Shown: piece by piece, positions 32,459 to 41,585 of the stretch
How the letters are laid out: every line of letters begins with the position of its first letter
Numbering within the stretch: position 1 is the first letter of the stretch
DNA from: Enterocloster hominis (ex Liu et al. 2021)
GTDB lineage: Bacteria; Bacillota; Clostridia; Lachnospirales; Lachnospiraceae
Length of the DNA: 52,077 nucleotides
NCBI GenBank assembly: GCA_014385265.1
Contig: JACRTJ010000007.1
Span: forward strand, 1 to 52,077
Direction: 5' to 3'
Made by a program: the position numbers and the translations under genes
Notes under the pieces: model-generated
The model's database searches: none
Told to the model about the DNA's origin: nothing
What the model saw: only the letters and a program-made list of their open reading frames with translations

Positions 32459-33160
32459 ATGGAGAGAGAAGATGAGGAGAGACGGCTGAGGAGGGAAATG
32501 CGGCGGATCAAAAGAAAAAAGGAGGAGAGGATCCGCCAGCTGATCCTGGCAGGCCTTTTTACGGCGGCGTCTGTGATCATTCTGGCAGCGGTGGTCGTGC
32601 TGTTTAAGAATCTATTCCAGAAAAAACAGGTGGATCCGGGGGAGGTGCAGGTGCCGGAGTATGTGAAGGTGGACCTTCTGACTCCCAATCCGTATTCCAG
32701 GCCCCAGAAGCCGCTGGAGGAGGTCCGGGGAATCGTGGTCCATTATGTGGCCAATCCATGCAGCACGGCCAGGGAAAACAGGAGCTATTTTGAGCAGCTG
32801 AAGGACCAGACCGGGGAAAACGCCACATCAGCCAGCAGCCACTTTGTGATCGGGCTGGAGGGAGAGGTGGTCCAGTGCGTTCCCCTTACGGAGGTGGCCT
32901 ATGCGTCCAACCACAGAAACAGCGATACCATTTCCATTGAGTGCTGCCATCCCGATGAGACGGGGAAGTTTTACGACAGTACATATGAGTCCCTGGTGGA
33001 GCTGTGCGCGTATTTCTGTACGGAATTTAAGCTGAAGCCCGAGGACGTGATCCGCCACTATGACGTGACGGGAAAGATCTGTCCCAAATATTTTGTGGAC
33101 CATGAGGATGCCTGGGACCAGTTCCACAAGGATGTGGAGCAGGCGATGAAGAAAAAATAA
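32459..33160 (+). CDS. Membrane-anchored N-acetylmuramoyl-L-alanine amidase (Amidase_2)
   Basis: A 233-residue protein: a very basic and acidic N-terminal stretch (residues 1-27), one membrane segment (LILAGLFTAASVIILAAVVV, about 28-47), then an Amidase_2/PGRP zinc amidase domain. Zinc-site motifs are IVVHYVAN, SASSHFVIG, and the late RHYDVTGKICPKYF. The membrane segment is not a cleavable signal, so the enzyme should stay anchored with its domain outside, cutting peptidoglycan stem peptides. AAAGGA lies upstream. It follows the orphan binding protein by 79 bases and converges with the PHP gene. Confidence 0.88.
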   Translation: MEREDEERRLRREMRRIKRKKEERIRQLILAGLFTAASVIILAAVVVLFKNLFQKKQVDPGEVQVPEYVKVDLLTPNPYSRPQKPLEEVRGIVVHYVANPCSTARENRSYFEQLKDQTGENATSASSHFVIGLEGEVVQCVPLTEVAYASNHRNSDTISIECCHPDETGKFYDSTYESLVELCAYFCTEFKLKPEDVIRHYDVTGKICPKYFVDHEDAWDQFHKDVEQAMKKK

Positions 33161-33168
33161 GACCAGGC

Positions 33169-33972
33169 TCACAGGGGATAAAATACGGGCTTTCTCTGGT
33201 GGTAGACAGTATAATACCGGAAGCCGCAGGACTTCAGGATCTCAGCGGTCTGGGGAAAGAAGCCGCCCACCTGGCCAGGAGTATGGGCGTCGGAGCCCAT
33301 GGTCAGAAGCTCTCCGCCCAGCTCCCGGTAGCGCAGGAGGATCTCCTCCTGGGGATGGGGGTGGCCCAGGCCGTATTTGAAGCCGGCCGTGTTGCATTCC
33401 AGGGCCTTTCCCCGGTGGATCAGGGTCTTTAAGATCTCGTCGATGATGTCCATATAGTCGCCTGGCACATAATTCTTATTTCGGTCCGGACCATAGCGGA
33501 CGATGTAATCCAGGTGGCCCAGGCTGTCAAAGCAGTCCAGGGTCCGGATTCGGGCCAGGGTGGATTCAAAGTACCGGAAATAGGAGGCGTATTCGCTGCG
33601 GCCCTGGTAGCAGGCCGGATCGTAGACGTCCAGACCGTCCAGGAAATGGCTGGAGCCGATGATATAATCCACAGGAAGCTCTGCGCCCAGGCGTGTGAGA
33701 ATGTCCTTCTCCCGGAGCATGAGGCCCAGCTCGATCCCCTTAAGGACGCGGATCTTCCCCTCAAAGGCCTGGACTGTGTCTTCCAGGGCCCGGAGATAGG
33801 CGGGCAGATCCAGGGTAAAGTCAATATGGGTCATCTGGGATGAGCCGGGGTCGTGGTGGTCCGTGATACAGATCTCTTTCATGCCCAGTTCCAGGGCTGC
33901 CTGGACCTGGGCATTCTGCGGCGCTTTGGAATCGCCGGAAAATTCTGTGTGTACATGACAGTCTGATATCAT
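33169..33972 (-). CDS. PHP-family histidinol-phosphatase-type hydrolase
   Basis: A 267-residue PHP-domain metalloenzyme. Metal motifs are DCHVHTEFSGD at the start, ITDHHDPG, KGIELG, GSSHFLDG, LGHLDYIVRYG, and GSDAHTPGQVG. This set is typical of HisK/HisJ histidinol phosphatases, which remove phosphate from L-histidinol phosphate, though many PHP enzymes act on other phosphate esters. The start at 33972 has AAAGGAA upstream; the longer frame upstream is not family sequence. It lies 13 bases after the TAXI binding protein gene and probably shares its transcript. No other his genes are near. Confidence 0.85.
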   Translation of the reverse strand: MISDCHVHTEFSGDSKAPQNAQVQAALELGMKEICITDHHDPGSSQMTHIDFTLDLPAYLRALEDTVQAFEGKIRVLKGIELGLMLREKDILTRLGAELPVDYIIGSSHFLDGLDVYDPACYQGRSEYASYFRYFESTLARIRTLDCFDSLGHLDYIVRYGPDRNKNYVPGDYMDIIDEILKTLIHRGKALECNTAGFKYGLGHPHPQEEILLRYRELGGELLTMGSDAHTPGQVGGFFPQTAEILKSCGFRYYTVYHQRKPVFYPL

Positions 33973-33985
33973 ACTGATTCCTTTC

Positions 33986-35029
33986 TTATTCCATTTTTCC
34001 ATGTGTTTTTGATAACAATCCCTTTTCCCAGTAAAACCGCTCCGCTCCGGGATGCAGGGGAATGGGGAGGGCTGAATACATGAACCGGTCTCTTGACATG
34101 GCGAAAAGAGAGGGGTGCTGCCGGCCCAGGGAACCGGCGTTTTCATATAGGATGGACGTCAGTTCGTAAACCAGTCCCTCATCCATATCCTGATCCACGC
34201 ACAGCAGGCATTTGATGCCGAAGGTATCCACGTCCCGGTCCTGTCCCGGGTAGGTTTTGGCCGGGATCACGTCTCTGTAATAAAAATAGTTTTCACTTAG
34301 GATGGAGTCCAGCTCCTGGTCTGTATACCGGAGGATCGTGCAGGGCATGGCGTCAGCCAGCTGGGAAAAGCCGCTGATGGGAACGCCGGCAAACCCGTGG
34401 ACCGCATCCAGGGAACCGCTGAGGATCCCTTCAGATCCGGAGCCCAGGCCATCATTTTTCAGGATCGAGTTGGTTTCTGTGATGCCGGCTGCGTCCAGGA
34501 CGATCCTGGCGGAAAGCGCCGTGGAGGAATCCTGGGGGCCAATGGCGATCCGCCTGCCCTTCAGCTCATGGACATAGGAGATCCCCAGCGAAGAGGGGGC
34601 GATCCAGTTGGAGAGGCTGGGATATACGGCGGCAATGACCCGCAGGTCCCGGCAGGGAGCGCCTTCAAACTCCTGCTGACCGTTTAAGGCTGCGTAAGCC
34701 ACGTCTCCGCTCACAAGCCCCAGATCGATCTCTCCGTTCTGCAGGGCCAGCGCGTTGGAGACGGAGCCCTCGGAGGCGCTGAGGTTGACGGTGATGGAGG
34801 CATCAGCCTGGCTGATGGCCTGGGCGATGGCCTTTCCCACCGGGTACATAGTTCCTCCGCTGTCGGCAGTGCCGATGGTGAGGATGCGGAGACGGCCGGC
34901 TGGCTGGTCCTCCGATGGCTCGGGAGATGCCAGGGAAGCGGTCCTGCAGCCGGAGACAGCCAGGGAAAATACAGTAACTGCCGCGAAGGCGGCAAAAAAA
35001 TGTCTGATCATTCGTCTACACCATTCCAT
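33986..35029 (-). CDS. TAXI-family TRAP-type substrate-binding lipoprotein (orphan)
   Basis: A 347-residue secreted protein. Signal peptide with lipobox VSGC (Cys28), then the TAXI domain: LTIGTADSGGTMYPVGKAIA, ASEGSVSNALALQNGEIDLGLV, and LKGRRIAIGPQDSSTALSAR, all normal for the family. TAXI proteins deliver ligands such as glutamate or dicarboxylates to TRAP permeases, but no TRAP membrane gene lies here. The neighbour GltS is a separate sodium-glutamate symporter. The TAXI protein may act as a sensor partner or use a distant permease. Start codon uncertain: 35029 or 35011, both with weak sites. Confidence 0.85.
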   Translation of the reverse strand: MEWCRRMIRHFFAAFAAVTVFSLAVSGCRTASLASPEPSEDQPAGRLRILTIGTADSGGTMYPVGKAIAQAISQADASITVNLSASEGSVSNALALQNGEIDLGLVSGDVAYAALNGQQEFEGAPCRDLRVIAAVYPSLSNWIAPSSLGISYVHELKGRRIAIGPQDSSTALSARIVLDAAGITETNSILKNDGLGSGSEGILSGSLDAVHGFAGVPISGFSQLADAMPCTILRYTDQELDSILSENYFYYRDVIPAKTYPGQDRDVDTFGIKCLLCVDQDMDEGLVYELTSILYENAGSLGRQHPSLFAMSRDRFMYSALPIPLHPGAERFYWEKGLLSKTHGKME

Positions 35030-35137
35030 TTCTCAAACGGATCTCAAAGCAAAGCTGCTTTCATCATAACACGGAAGCCGCCGGAGATACAACCGGTTTT
35101 TTGAAACTGTTTGGCCGGGGCTCTGGCCGGCACCGTG

Positions 35138-35173
35138 CAAAAAGAAGCAGGCCGGCAGTTGGGGGCTGCCGGC
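35138..35173 (-). terminator. Terminator of gltS
   Basis: GCCGGCAG (35151-35158) pairs with CTGCCGGC (35165-35172); on the minus strand it is followed by CTGCTTCTTTTTG. Confidence 0.85.
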
Positions 35174-35232
35174 CTGGCTTTAAAAAGGGAAGGTAAACTG
35201 TAAAACGAATACAGGAAAATGTCAAATTACGA

Positions 35233-36483
35233 TCAGCCTTTAAAGAGGCCGCCAAAGAGTGATAAGAAAATGGGATTATAAATATCGTCGATGATAACGG
35301 CAAAGGACGGATATAATACCCATGCGATGTTGTGCCAGCCATACTGGTCCATCAAGGCCTTTTCATTGGCGACGGCGTTGGATCCGGAGCCGCAGCCCCA
35401 GCCGATGTTTCCGGCGGTCATAACGGCTGCACCGTAATCCCGTCCAAACAGGTTAAAGGATACAAAGATCCCAAACAGAGCCATGAAGATGCCCTGGGCA
35501 ATGAGGATGATGCTCATCTGTCCGGCCACAGGAGCCAGCTTTGTGAAATCGGTTGTCATCAGGACCAGAGCCAGGTAAAGCTCCAGGAACATATGCTCAA
35601 TGGCATCTACCTCGGGCACGTAGAATTTAATTCCGGCAGCCTCCATGACGTTCCTTGCAATGGCGCCTGCGAACAGGCAGCCGATGAATTTCGGCATTTC
35701 GATCATGGGGATGTTGTCCAGCAGGCAGTAGATAGGCATGCCAAGGGCTGCGAGAAGCAGAGTCAGGGCAAACATCATGATCATTTTTGTATTGTTTAAT
35801 TCCGGAACCTTTCCGGTGGCCGCTGCCTCCGGCTTATCGTTGGGGTCAGATTTCAGACCGTGCTTTGCGATCAGGAAGGCTGCCACAGGTCCGCCGATCA
35901 GGGAGCCCATGATATTTCCCATGGTACCGGCCGCAACGCCGATGGTGGTGGCGTCGGGAGCGCCCCAGCCTTCAAAAATGGGGCCGAAGGCGGCTGCTGT
36001 GCCTACGCCGCCGGACATAGCGGCAGAAGAGCACTGGAGAGCCAGAAGCGGATGCATTCCCAGAAGCTGGCTCAAGGCGTAGCCCAGGAGATCCTGGCAT
36101 GTGATGAGGAGACATGCCGCGAAGGCGATCATCACACAGAGCTTTCCTCCGGCATGGCGGAGCATTTTTGCACTGAAGCCAAAGCCTACACATAAGAAGA
36201 AGATATTCTGGGTCAGATCCTTCATCAGGGCAGCGTCAAAGGAAATATCCACGATGCCCATGCCCTTGATCAGGGAGACCAGGATGGAAAAGATAATACC
36301 GGAAACCACTGGAGCCGGGATCGCATACTTTCTTAAAGGTGCGGAGCGCGCCACAATGGCACGCCCCAGAAAGATGACGATGGCTGCGAAACCGAGCGTG
36401 CATAAATATTCAAACTTGAACGATGCAGCAGCTCCGTCGGCAGCCGGCGTGTAGGTGCCGAAATAACTGATAATGTCTGCCAT
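35233..36483 (-). CDS. gltS: Sodium:glutamate symporter (GltS)
   Basis: A 416-residue membrane protein of the GltS family, with about 10-11 hydrophobic segments in two inverted halves. Family motifs are the central QCSSAAMSGGVGTAAAFGPIF with its Gly-rich loop (residues SGGVGTAAA), GNIMGSLIGGPVA, and the second-half GNIGWGCGSGSNAVANE (key GCGSGSNA). It imports glutamate with sodium. GGAGGATC precedes the start. It has its own TTGACT-17-TATACT promoter and follows a CitA/CitB-type two-component system on the same strand, which probably controls it. Confidence 0.92.
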   Translation of the reverse strand: MADIISYFGTYTPAADGAAASFKFEYLCTLGFAAIVIFLGRAIVARSAPLRKYAIPAPVVSGIIFSILVSLIKGMGIVDISFDAALMKDLTQNIFFLCVGFGFSAKMLRHAGGKLCVMIAFAACLLITCQDLLGYALSQLLGMHPLLALQCSSAAMSGGVGTAAAFGPIFEGWGAPDATTIGVAAGTMGNIMGSLIGGPVAAFLIAKHGLKSDPNDKPEAAATGKVPELNNTKMIMMFALTLLLAALGMPIYCLLDNIPMIEMPKFIGCLFAGAIARNVMEAAGIKFYVPEVDAIEHMFLELYLALVLMTTDFTKLAPVAGQMSIILIAQGIFMALFGIFVSFNLFGRDYGAAVMTAGNIGWGCGSGSNAVANEKALMDQYGWHNIAWVLYPSFAVIIDDIYNPIFLSLFGGLFKG

Positions 36484-36532
36484 AATTAAGATCCTCCAAT
36501 CTTTTTTATAAACATAAACAATTTATAAAAAA

Positions 36533-36561
36533 AGTATAAATTGCCGTGGAGGAAAAGTCAA
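36533..36561 (-). promoter_or_regulatory. Promoter of gltS
   Basis: On the minus strand, TTGACT (36556-36561) and TATACT (36533-36538) with a 17-base spacer, between the response regulator and gltS. The upstream AT-rich bases would be the place for CitB-type binding. Confidence 0.75.
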
Positions 36562-36611
36562 TTTTAGTAAGTATGTAACAGACTTTCGTAAGTTTCGTAG
36601 TCCCGCCGGCC

Positions 36612-37313
36612 TTAAAACGTATAATTCCGGCGGCCCAGGCTGTACTGAATGGACGGCCTGCCTCCGGTCTTATAGTCAATGGAGCTGACGATCTCTCCGA
36701 TATCCACCAGATAATTCATATACCGGCGGATGGTGATCCGGGACAGATGGATCTGCTCCGCGATCTGTTCGCTGGTAAAGAGACCCTCCGGATGCTCCGC
36801 AAGGAACCGGCGGATCATGTTCAGAGTCGCTTCATTGAGTCCCTTGGAAAGCTGGGGGACAGAATCTGCCGCAGGATCGGGCCCGGCAAAGAGCTGGTCG
36901 ATGGCATTCTGGCTCAGGCTGGGCCTGGCGCCCCGCAGATATTCCTGCTGGGCGGCGAACCGCTCCAGGGCCGTCCGGAACCTGGCGTATTCAAAGGGCT
37001 TTACCAGATAGTCCAGAACGCCCCTGCTTAAAAGCGAGCGGACGATATCGGTGTCATTGGCGGAGGTGACCATGATGATTGCAGGAGTTTTTCCCATGGC
37101 ATGGAGCCGGTCGATGAATATATCCCCGTTCATAAGGGGAGTATAATAATCCAGGATGATCAGGTCCGTTGTATGGTCCTTCAGGTATTCCAGAGCCTCA
37201 GTGCCGCTTTTAAAGACGCGGTCTGTCTGGAACGAGGGGGTGGCTTCCACATACTGCCGGTTGATGGAGGCCACCATCGGGTCGTCTTCAATGATCATGA
37301 CGTGATACATCAT
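36612..37313 (-). CDS. Response regulator, CitB/DcuR/DpiA family
   Basis: A 233-residue response regulator. The receiver domain has the acidic pocket IIEDDP, the phosphoacceptor Asp55 in ILDYYTPLMNG, and Lys in YLVKPF. The C-terminal part (about 165-225) has a helix-turn-helix of the CitB type (GLFTSEQIAEQIHLSRITIRR, with key residues HLSRITIRRY). This subgroup controls carboxylate and amino-acid uptake genes. It overlaps the kinase gene by 4 bases and precedes gltS, its likely target. The start is the first of two adjacent ATG codons. Confidence 0.92.
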   Translation of the reverse strand: MMYHVMIIEDDPMVASINRQYVEATPSFQTDRVFKSGTEALEYLKDHTTDLIILDYYTPLMNGDIFIDRLHAMGKTPAIIMVTSANDTDIVRSLLSRGVLDYLVKPFEYARFRTALERFAAQQEYLRGARPSLSQNAIDQLFAGPDPAADSVPQLSKGLNEATLNMIRRFLAEHPEGLFTSEQIAEQIHLSRITIRRYMNYLVDIGEIVSSIDYKTGGRPSIQYSLGRRNYTF

Positions 37314-38911
37314 TGGTATTCCTTTCTTGTAAAAGTGAGAGTGAAGCAGGTACCTTCGCCCTCCTCGGTGTCGATGGAGATCTCTCCGCCGCAGCGGTCC
37401 ACGATCTGACGGACCAGGTGGAGACCTGTGCCCCGGCCTTCTCCTTTAGTAGAAAAACCGTTGTCAAAGATCCGCTCCAGGACCGGCGCCGGGATCCCGC
37501 GGCCCGTATCCTCACAGGTGATGACTGTGCCTTCGGTGCTGGCGTAGATCCCCAGGGTGATCTCGCGGATCTCCTTTTTGGAGCCATGGAGCTCCTCGAT
37601 GGCATTTTCCAGGAGATTTCCCACGAGGGTCACACAGTCGCCCACGTCCATGACCAGATCCTTTCCCATGCAGCGGCTGTCGGGAGACACGGTGAGCAGG
37701 ATCCCCAGCTCTGCGGCGTGCATCATCTTGCCTACCACAAGGGCACAGATCTGATGGACACGGAGGCAGTCGGCGGTCTGACGGATAGCCTGGCTGGATA
37801 CCAGGCTGCTGTTTGTAATGAAGGTGATGGCCTGCTGGGTCTGGCCGGTCTGGAGATAGCCAAGGATCACATGGAGCTTATTCAGAAATTCATGATTGAA
37901 GGCCCGCAGGGTGTCCAGCATGGACCTGGCGCCGGACAGCTCGTCTGACAGGGTCTCCACCTCATAGCGGTCATTGAGGATCGTAAGGACGCCCTGGATC
38001 TTCGGGAGATTCCCAATGGGGATCTCACTGCAGATTAGGGGATGCCCGGAAAGAGAGCAGCCCTGTCCCATGACCGGACTTCCTGTTTTCAGGATCTCCT
38101 GGGCTCTGGTGGCCGGGAACAGCCGGCCGATGGGCTGGCCCAGCGGCTCCTCCCCTGGAGGGAACAGGGCCCTTGCGGGCTGATTGGCAAAGACCACCGT
38201 ACCGGTGAGATCAGAGGCGAGGATCCCCTCCTCCATGGCATTGAGCACCGTATCCTGGCGCAGGTAAAGCTTCAGGAGCTCCTGGGGGTGGTACCCCATG
38301 AGGGAGGAACGCAGGAGCCGTACCGTGCCGTGGGAGAGCAGAAGGCTGATCACCAGCATGACGGCCAGCACAGCCGCGTAAACGGAGAGGATCTGCCGGG
38401 ACTGGCCGGCAATATAGGTGGAAAACGCTGAGGCCATGACAAAGCCGGATATGGCGCCGTCGTTGCCCACGACCGCGTGAAAGGCCCGGCGCTGGGTTCC
38501 GTGGGTACCGATCCCAGTGGTGATATAAGGACCGCTGCCGGAAAGCACCGCCTGCTCCTCGCCGTTTATGAGGCTTTCTCCGGATTCCCGGCGGGTCGTA
38601 TGGTAAAACCGCAGGAGGTTCCTGTCGTAGATGGCGATGACATTCAGATCGGGAAAGTTTTCATGGAGCCCGTCCAGAGCTGCTGCGGTTTCCCTGTCCG
38701 GATAGCCGGAATCCAGCATGTGGATCACCTGGTCCATGGAGGCGGCGTAGGCGGCCACCCCGCTGATCAGGGAATCGATCTCCGCCTTCCGTCTGTTTAC
38801 GTTATAAAACAGGCTGATCCCCAGGGAGAGCACCAGAAGACAGGCGGAAACAGAGAAAAAGCTGAGAAATAATTGTTTTTCTAAAGACAATTTTTTGAAC
38901 TTCGGAAGCAT
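37310..38911 (-). CDS. Sensor histidine kinase, CitA/DcuS/DpiB family
   Basis: A 533-residue membrane kinase. First membrane segment about 15-37; extracellular sensor domain about 38-170 with RFYHTTRRESG, where CitA-type sensors bind carboxylates; second segment about 174-193; PAS domain about 215-310; phosphoacceptor His340 in LRAFNHEFLNKLH, as in CitA/SpoB-type kinases; ATPase domain from about 420 with NLLENAIEEL and GRGIPAPVLERIFDNGFSTK-type G boxes (DTGRGI and GRGTGLHLV). It would detect an external carboxylate or amino acid, perhaps glutamate, and act through the paired regulator. Confidence 0.92.
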   Translation of the reverse strand: MLPKFKKLSLEKQLFLSFFSVSACLLVLSLGISLFYNVNRRKAEIDSLISGVAAYAASMDQVIHMLDSGYPDRETAAALDGLHENFPDLNVIAIYDRNLLRFYHTTRRESGESLINGEEQAVLSGSGPYITTGIGTHGTQRRAFHAVVGNDGAISGFVMASAFSTYIAGQSRQILSVYAAVLAVMLVISLLLSHGTVRLLRSSLMGYHPQELLKLYLRQDTVLNAMEEGILASDLTGTVVFANQPARALFPPGEEPLGQPIGRLFPATRAQEILKTGSPVMGQGCSLSGHPLICSEIPIGNLPKIQGVLTILNDRYEVETLSDELSGARSMLDTLRAFNHEFLNKLHVILGYLQTGQTQQAITFITNSSLVSSQAIRQTADCLRVHQICALVVGKMMHAAELGILLTVSPDSRCMGKDLVMDVGDCVTLVGNLLENAIEELHGSKKEIREITLGIYASTEGTVITCEDTGRGIPAPVLERIFDNGFSTKGEGRGTGLHLVRQIVDRCGGEISIDTEEGEGTCFTLTFTRKEYQ

Positions 38912-39024
38912 GGATCATGCCTTTCTTATTTGAAAAAAGAGGATATTTTTCTATGTATCACCAGTATAAGGAAAAAAGCAGCAAGTTGCAAGAAAAAACA
39001 AGAAGTTATTTCGAAAAAAAAGTC

Positions 39025-39053
39025 TTGCAATTTCCCGAAGAGTCATATATAAT
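39025..39053 (+). promoter_or_regulatory. Promoter of gap
   Basis: TTGCAA (39025-39030) and TATAAT (39048-39053) with a 17-base spacer. The leader is about 65 bases long. Confidence 0.78.
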
Positions 39054-39124
39054 ACATGCTAAATTGATTAATATTTAACAATCGAGGCTGAAATAACAGC
39101 GATCATTTTAGGAGGAATGAAAAT

Positions 39125-40144
39125 ATGGCAGTTAAAGTAGCAATTAATGGCTTTGGCCGTATCGGCCGTCTTGCTTTCAGACAGATGTTCGGCGCAGAGG
39201 GATTTGAGATCGTTGCCATCAACGACTTAACTTCTCCGGAAATGCTGGCACACTTATTAAAATACGACTCCACCCAGGGCAGATACGCACTGGCAGATAC
39301 GGTTTCCTTCGGCGAGGATTCCATCACCGTTGACGGAAAAGAGATCAAGATCTACGCAAAGGCCAACGCAGCAGAGCTTCCGTGGGGCGAGCTGGGCGTA
39401 GACGTAGTGTTAGAGTGCACAGGCTTCTACACCTCCAAAGCAAAAGCACAGGCTCATATCGATGCAGGCGCTAAGCACGTGATCATCTCCGCTCCGGCAG
39501 GAAACGATCTCCCGACCATCGTTTACAACGTAAACCACGACCAGTTAAGCAAGGATGATCACATCATCTCCGCTGCTTCCTGTACGACCAACTGCCTGGC
39601 ACCCATGGCAAAGGCATTAAACGATGCTTACCCGATCCAGTCCGGTATCATGTGCACCATCCACGCCTACACCGGCGATCAGATGACTCTGGACGGACCG
39701 CAGAGAAAGGGCGACAAGAGAAGAAGCCGTGCGGCTGCCATCAATATCGTTCCCAACAGCACAGGCGCTGCAAAGGCCATCGGTCTTGTTATTCCGGAAT
39801 TAAACGGCAAGCTCATCGGTTCCGCACAGCGTGTTCCGACCCCGACCGGATCCACAACGATCTTAACAGCCGTTGTTAAGGGACAGCCCACAAAGGAATC
39901 CATCAATGAGGCTATGAAGGCTGCTGCCAACGAGTCCTTCGGCTACAATACAGACGAGATCGTTTCCAGCGATATCATCGGCATGAAGTACGGCTCCCTG
40001 TTCGATGCGACCCAGACCATGGTCCTTCCCATCGACGAGAATACTTCTGAGGTTCAGGTGGTTTCCTGGTACGATAACGAAAATTCCTACACAAGCCAGA
40101 TGGTACGTACCATCAAGCACTTCGGTAAATTACTGAATGCTTAA
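39125..40144 (+). CDS. gap: Glyceraldehyde-3-phosphate dehydrogenase, NAD type
   Basis: A 339-residue glycolytic enzyme that oxidises and phosphorylates glyceraldehyde 3-phosphate. NAD motif INGFGRIGR; Asp34 in AINDLT favours NAD over NADP; catalytic Cys153 in [12 protein letters not shown]; His in [17 protein letters not shown] precedes the start. Codon use is strongly biased, as expected of a highly expressed gene. It has its own promoter and terminator, so it is separate from pgk, although next to it. Confidence 0.98.
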   Translation: MAVKVAINGFGRIGRLAFRQMFGAEGFEIVAINDLTSPEMLAHLLKYDSTQGRYALADTVSFGEDSITVDGKEIKIYAKANAAELPWGELGVDVVLECTGFYTSKAKAQAHIDAGAKHVIISAPAGNDLPTIVYNVNHDQLSKDDHIISAASCTTNCLAPMAKALNDAYPIQSGIMCTIHAYTGDQMTLDGPQRKGDKRRSRAAAINIVPNSTGAAKAIGLVIPELNGKLIGSAQRVPTPTGSTTILTAVVKGQPTKESINEAMKAAANESFGYNTDEIVSSDIIGMKYGSLFDATQTMVLPIDENTSEVQVVSWYDNENSYTSQMVRTIKHFGKLLNA

Positions 40145-40168
40145 TTCTGGCTGGTTTTGACTCACTTA

Positions 40169-40203
40169 GGGTCCGGTCTGGAATGGACCGGACCCATTTT
40201 TTA
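40169..40203 (+). terminator. Terminator of gap
   Basis: GGGTCCGGTC (40169-40178) pairs with GACCGGACCC (40186-40195), then ATTTTTTT. An extended -10 TGATATAAT (40203-40211) right after it may start the pgk transcript. Confidence 0.88.
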
Positions 40204-40244
40204 TGATATAATGGAATCATCGGAAAAATAAGGAGGAATGGAAC

Positions 40245-41468
40245 ATGGCTTTAAATAAGAAGACCATCGACGACATCAACGTAAAAGGCAGAAGAGTCCT
40301 GGTGCGCTGCGACTTCAACGTACCGTTAAAAGATGGTGCGATCACCGATGAGACAAGGATCGTGGCAGCTCTTCCCACCATTAAAAAATTAATGAACGAC
40401 GGCGGAAGGGTGATCCTCTGCTCCCATCTGGGCAAGGTAAAGAACGGCCCCAACGAGGGCGAGTCCCTGGCTCCTGTGGCAAAGAGCCTTTCTGAAAAGT
40501 TAGGAAAAGAGGTCGTATTCGTAAGCGACTACCATGTAACCGGAGAAGCTGCTGCAAAGGCAGTAGAGGCCATGAAGGACGGCGATGTGATCTTACTCCA
40601 GAATACCCGTTTCCGCGGCGCTGAGGAGACAAAAAACGGCGAGGGATTCAGCCGTGAGCTGGCAGACCTGGCAGATGATTATGTATGCGATGCCTTCGGT
40701 TCTTCCCACCGCGCCCATGCGTCTGTGGCCGGCGTTACAAAATTCATCACAGAAAAGGGCGGCTCCAATGCAGTGGGCTATCTGATGCAGAAAGAGATCG
40801 AATTCCTTGGAAACGCCGTTGAGAATCCGGTGCGTCCCTTCGTTGCCATCTTAGGCGGCGCAAAGGTTGCCGACAAGTTAAACGTAATTTCCAATTTACT
40901 GGAAAAATGCGATACACTGATCATCGGCGGCGGCATGGCCTACACCTTCTTAAAGGCCCAGGGCAAAGAGATCGGAAATTCCCTGGTGGACGATTCCAAG
41001 CTGGACTACTGTAAGGAAATGATGGAAAAGGCAGAAAAGCTGGGCAAGAAGCTGCTCCTTCCGGTGGATACCACTGTGGTTTCCGCATTCCCCAGTCCCA
41101 TTGACGCACCGGTTGACGTGGAATACGTTTCCACAGATGCCATTCCCGCAGATAAAGAGGGCGTGGACATCGGACCGGAGACATGCAGGATCTACAGCGA
41201 TGCTGTAAAGAATGCGAAGACCGTAGTATGGAACGGACCCATGGGCGTATTCGAGAACCCGACCCTGGCAGCCGGGACCATTGCTGTGGCCAGAGCCCTG
41301 GCTGAGACAGACGCCACCACCATCATCGGCGGCGGCGATTCCGCAGCGGCTGTGAACCAGCTTGGCTTCGGGGACAAGATGACCCACATCTCCACCGGCG
41401 GCGGCGCATCCTTGGAGTTCCTGGAAGGAAAGGCACTTCCTGGAGTCGTAGCAGCCGACGATAAGTAG
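40245..41468 (+). CDS. pgk: Phosphoglycerate kinase
   Basis: A 407-residue two-lobed kinase that makes ATP from 1,3-bisphosphoglycerate. Motifs: [15 protein letters not shown] at the start, [17 protein letters not shown], the GGAKVADK hinge region, and [13 protein letters not shown] near the C-terminus with [23 protein letters not shown] lies before the start. Followed by tpiA after 117 bases, with a hairpin between them. Confidence 0.98.
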   Translation: MALNKKTIDDINVKGRRVLVRCDFNVPLKDGAITDETRIVAALPTIKKLMNDGGRVILCSHLGKVKNGPNEGESLAPVAKSLSEKLGKEVVFVSDYHVTGEAAAKAVEAMKDGDVILLQNTRFRGAEETKNGEGFSRELADLADDYVCDAFGSSHRAHASVAGVTKFITEKGGSNAVGYLMQKEIEFLGNAVENPVRPFVAILGGAKVADKLNVISNLLEKCDTLIIGGGMAYTFLKAQGKEIGNSLVDDSKLDYCKEMMEKAEKLGKKLLLPVDTTVVSAFPSPIDAPVDVEYVSTDAIPADKEGVDIGPETCRIYSDAVKNAKTVVWNGPMGVFENPTLAAGTIAVARALAETDATTIIGGGDSAAAVNQLGFGDKMTHISTGGGASLEFLEGKALPGVVAADDK

Positions 41469-41520
41469 GCCGGGAAAAAAACGGATTTTACGATGGGGAC
41501 CACCCGTGAAAGACACCTGG

Positions 41521-41548
41521 CGCATCGGAGCCGGAGACGGCCGATGCG
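41521..41548 (+). promoter_or_regulatory. Hairpin in the pgk-tpiA gap
   Basis: CGCATCGG (41521-41528) pairs with CCGATGCG (41541-41548) over a 12-base loop. No T tract follows, so it is more likely an RNA-processing or stability element than a terminator. Confidence 0.6.
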
Positions 41549-41585
41549 TGTATAGGAAGGGTATGGATCAAGGAGGATAAATAAA

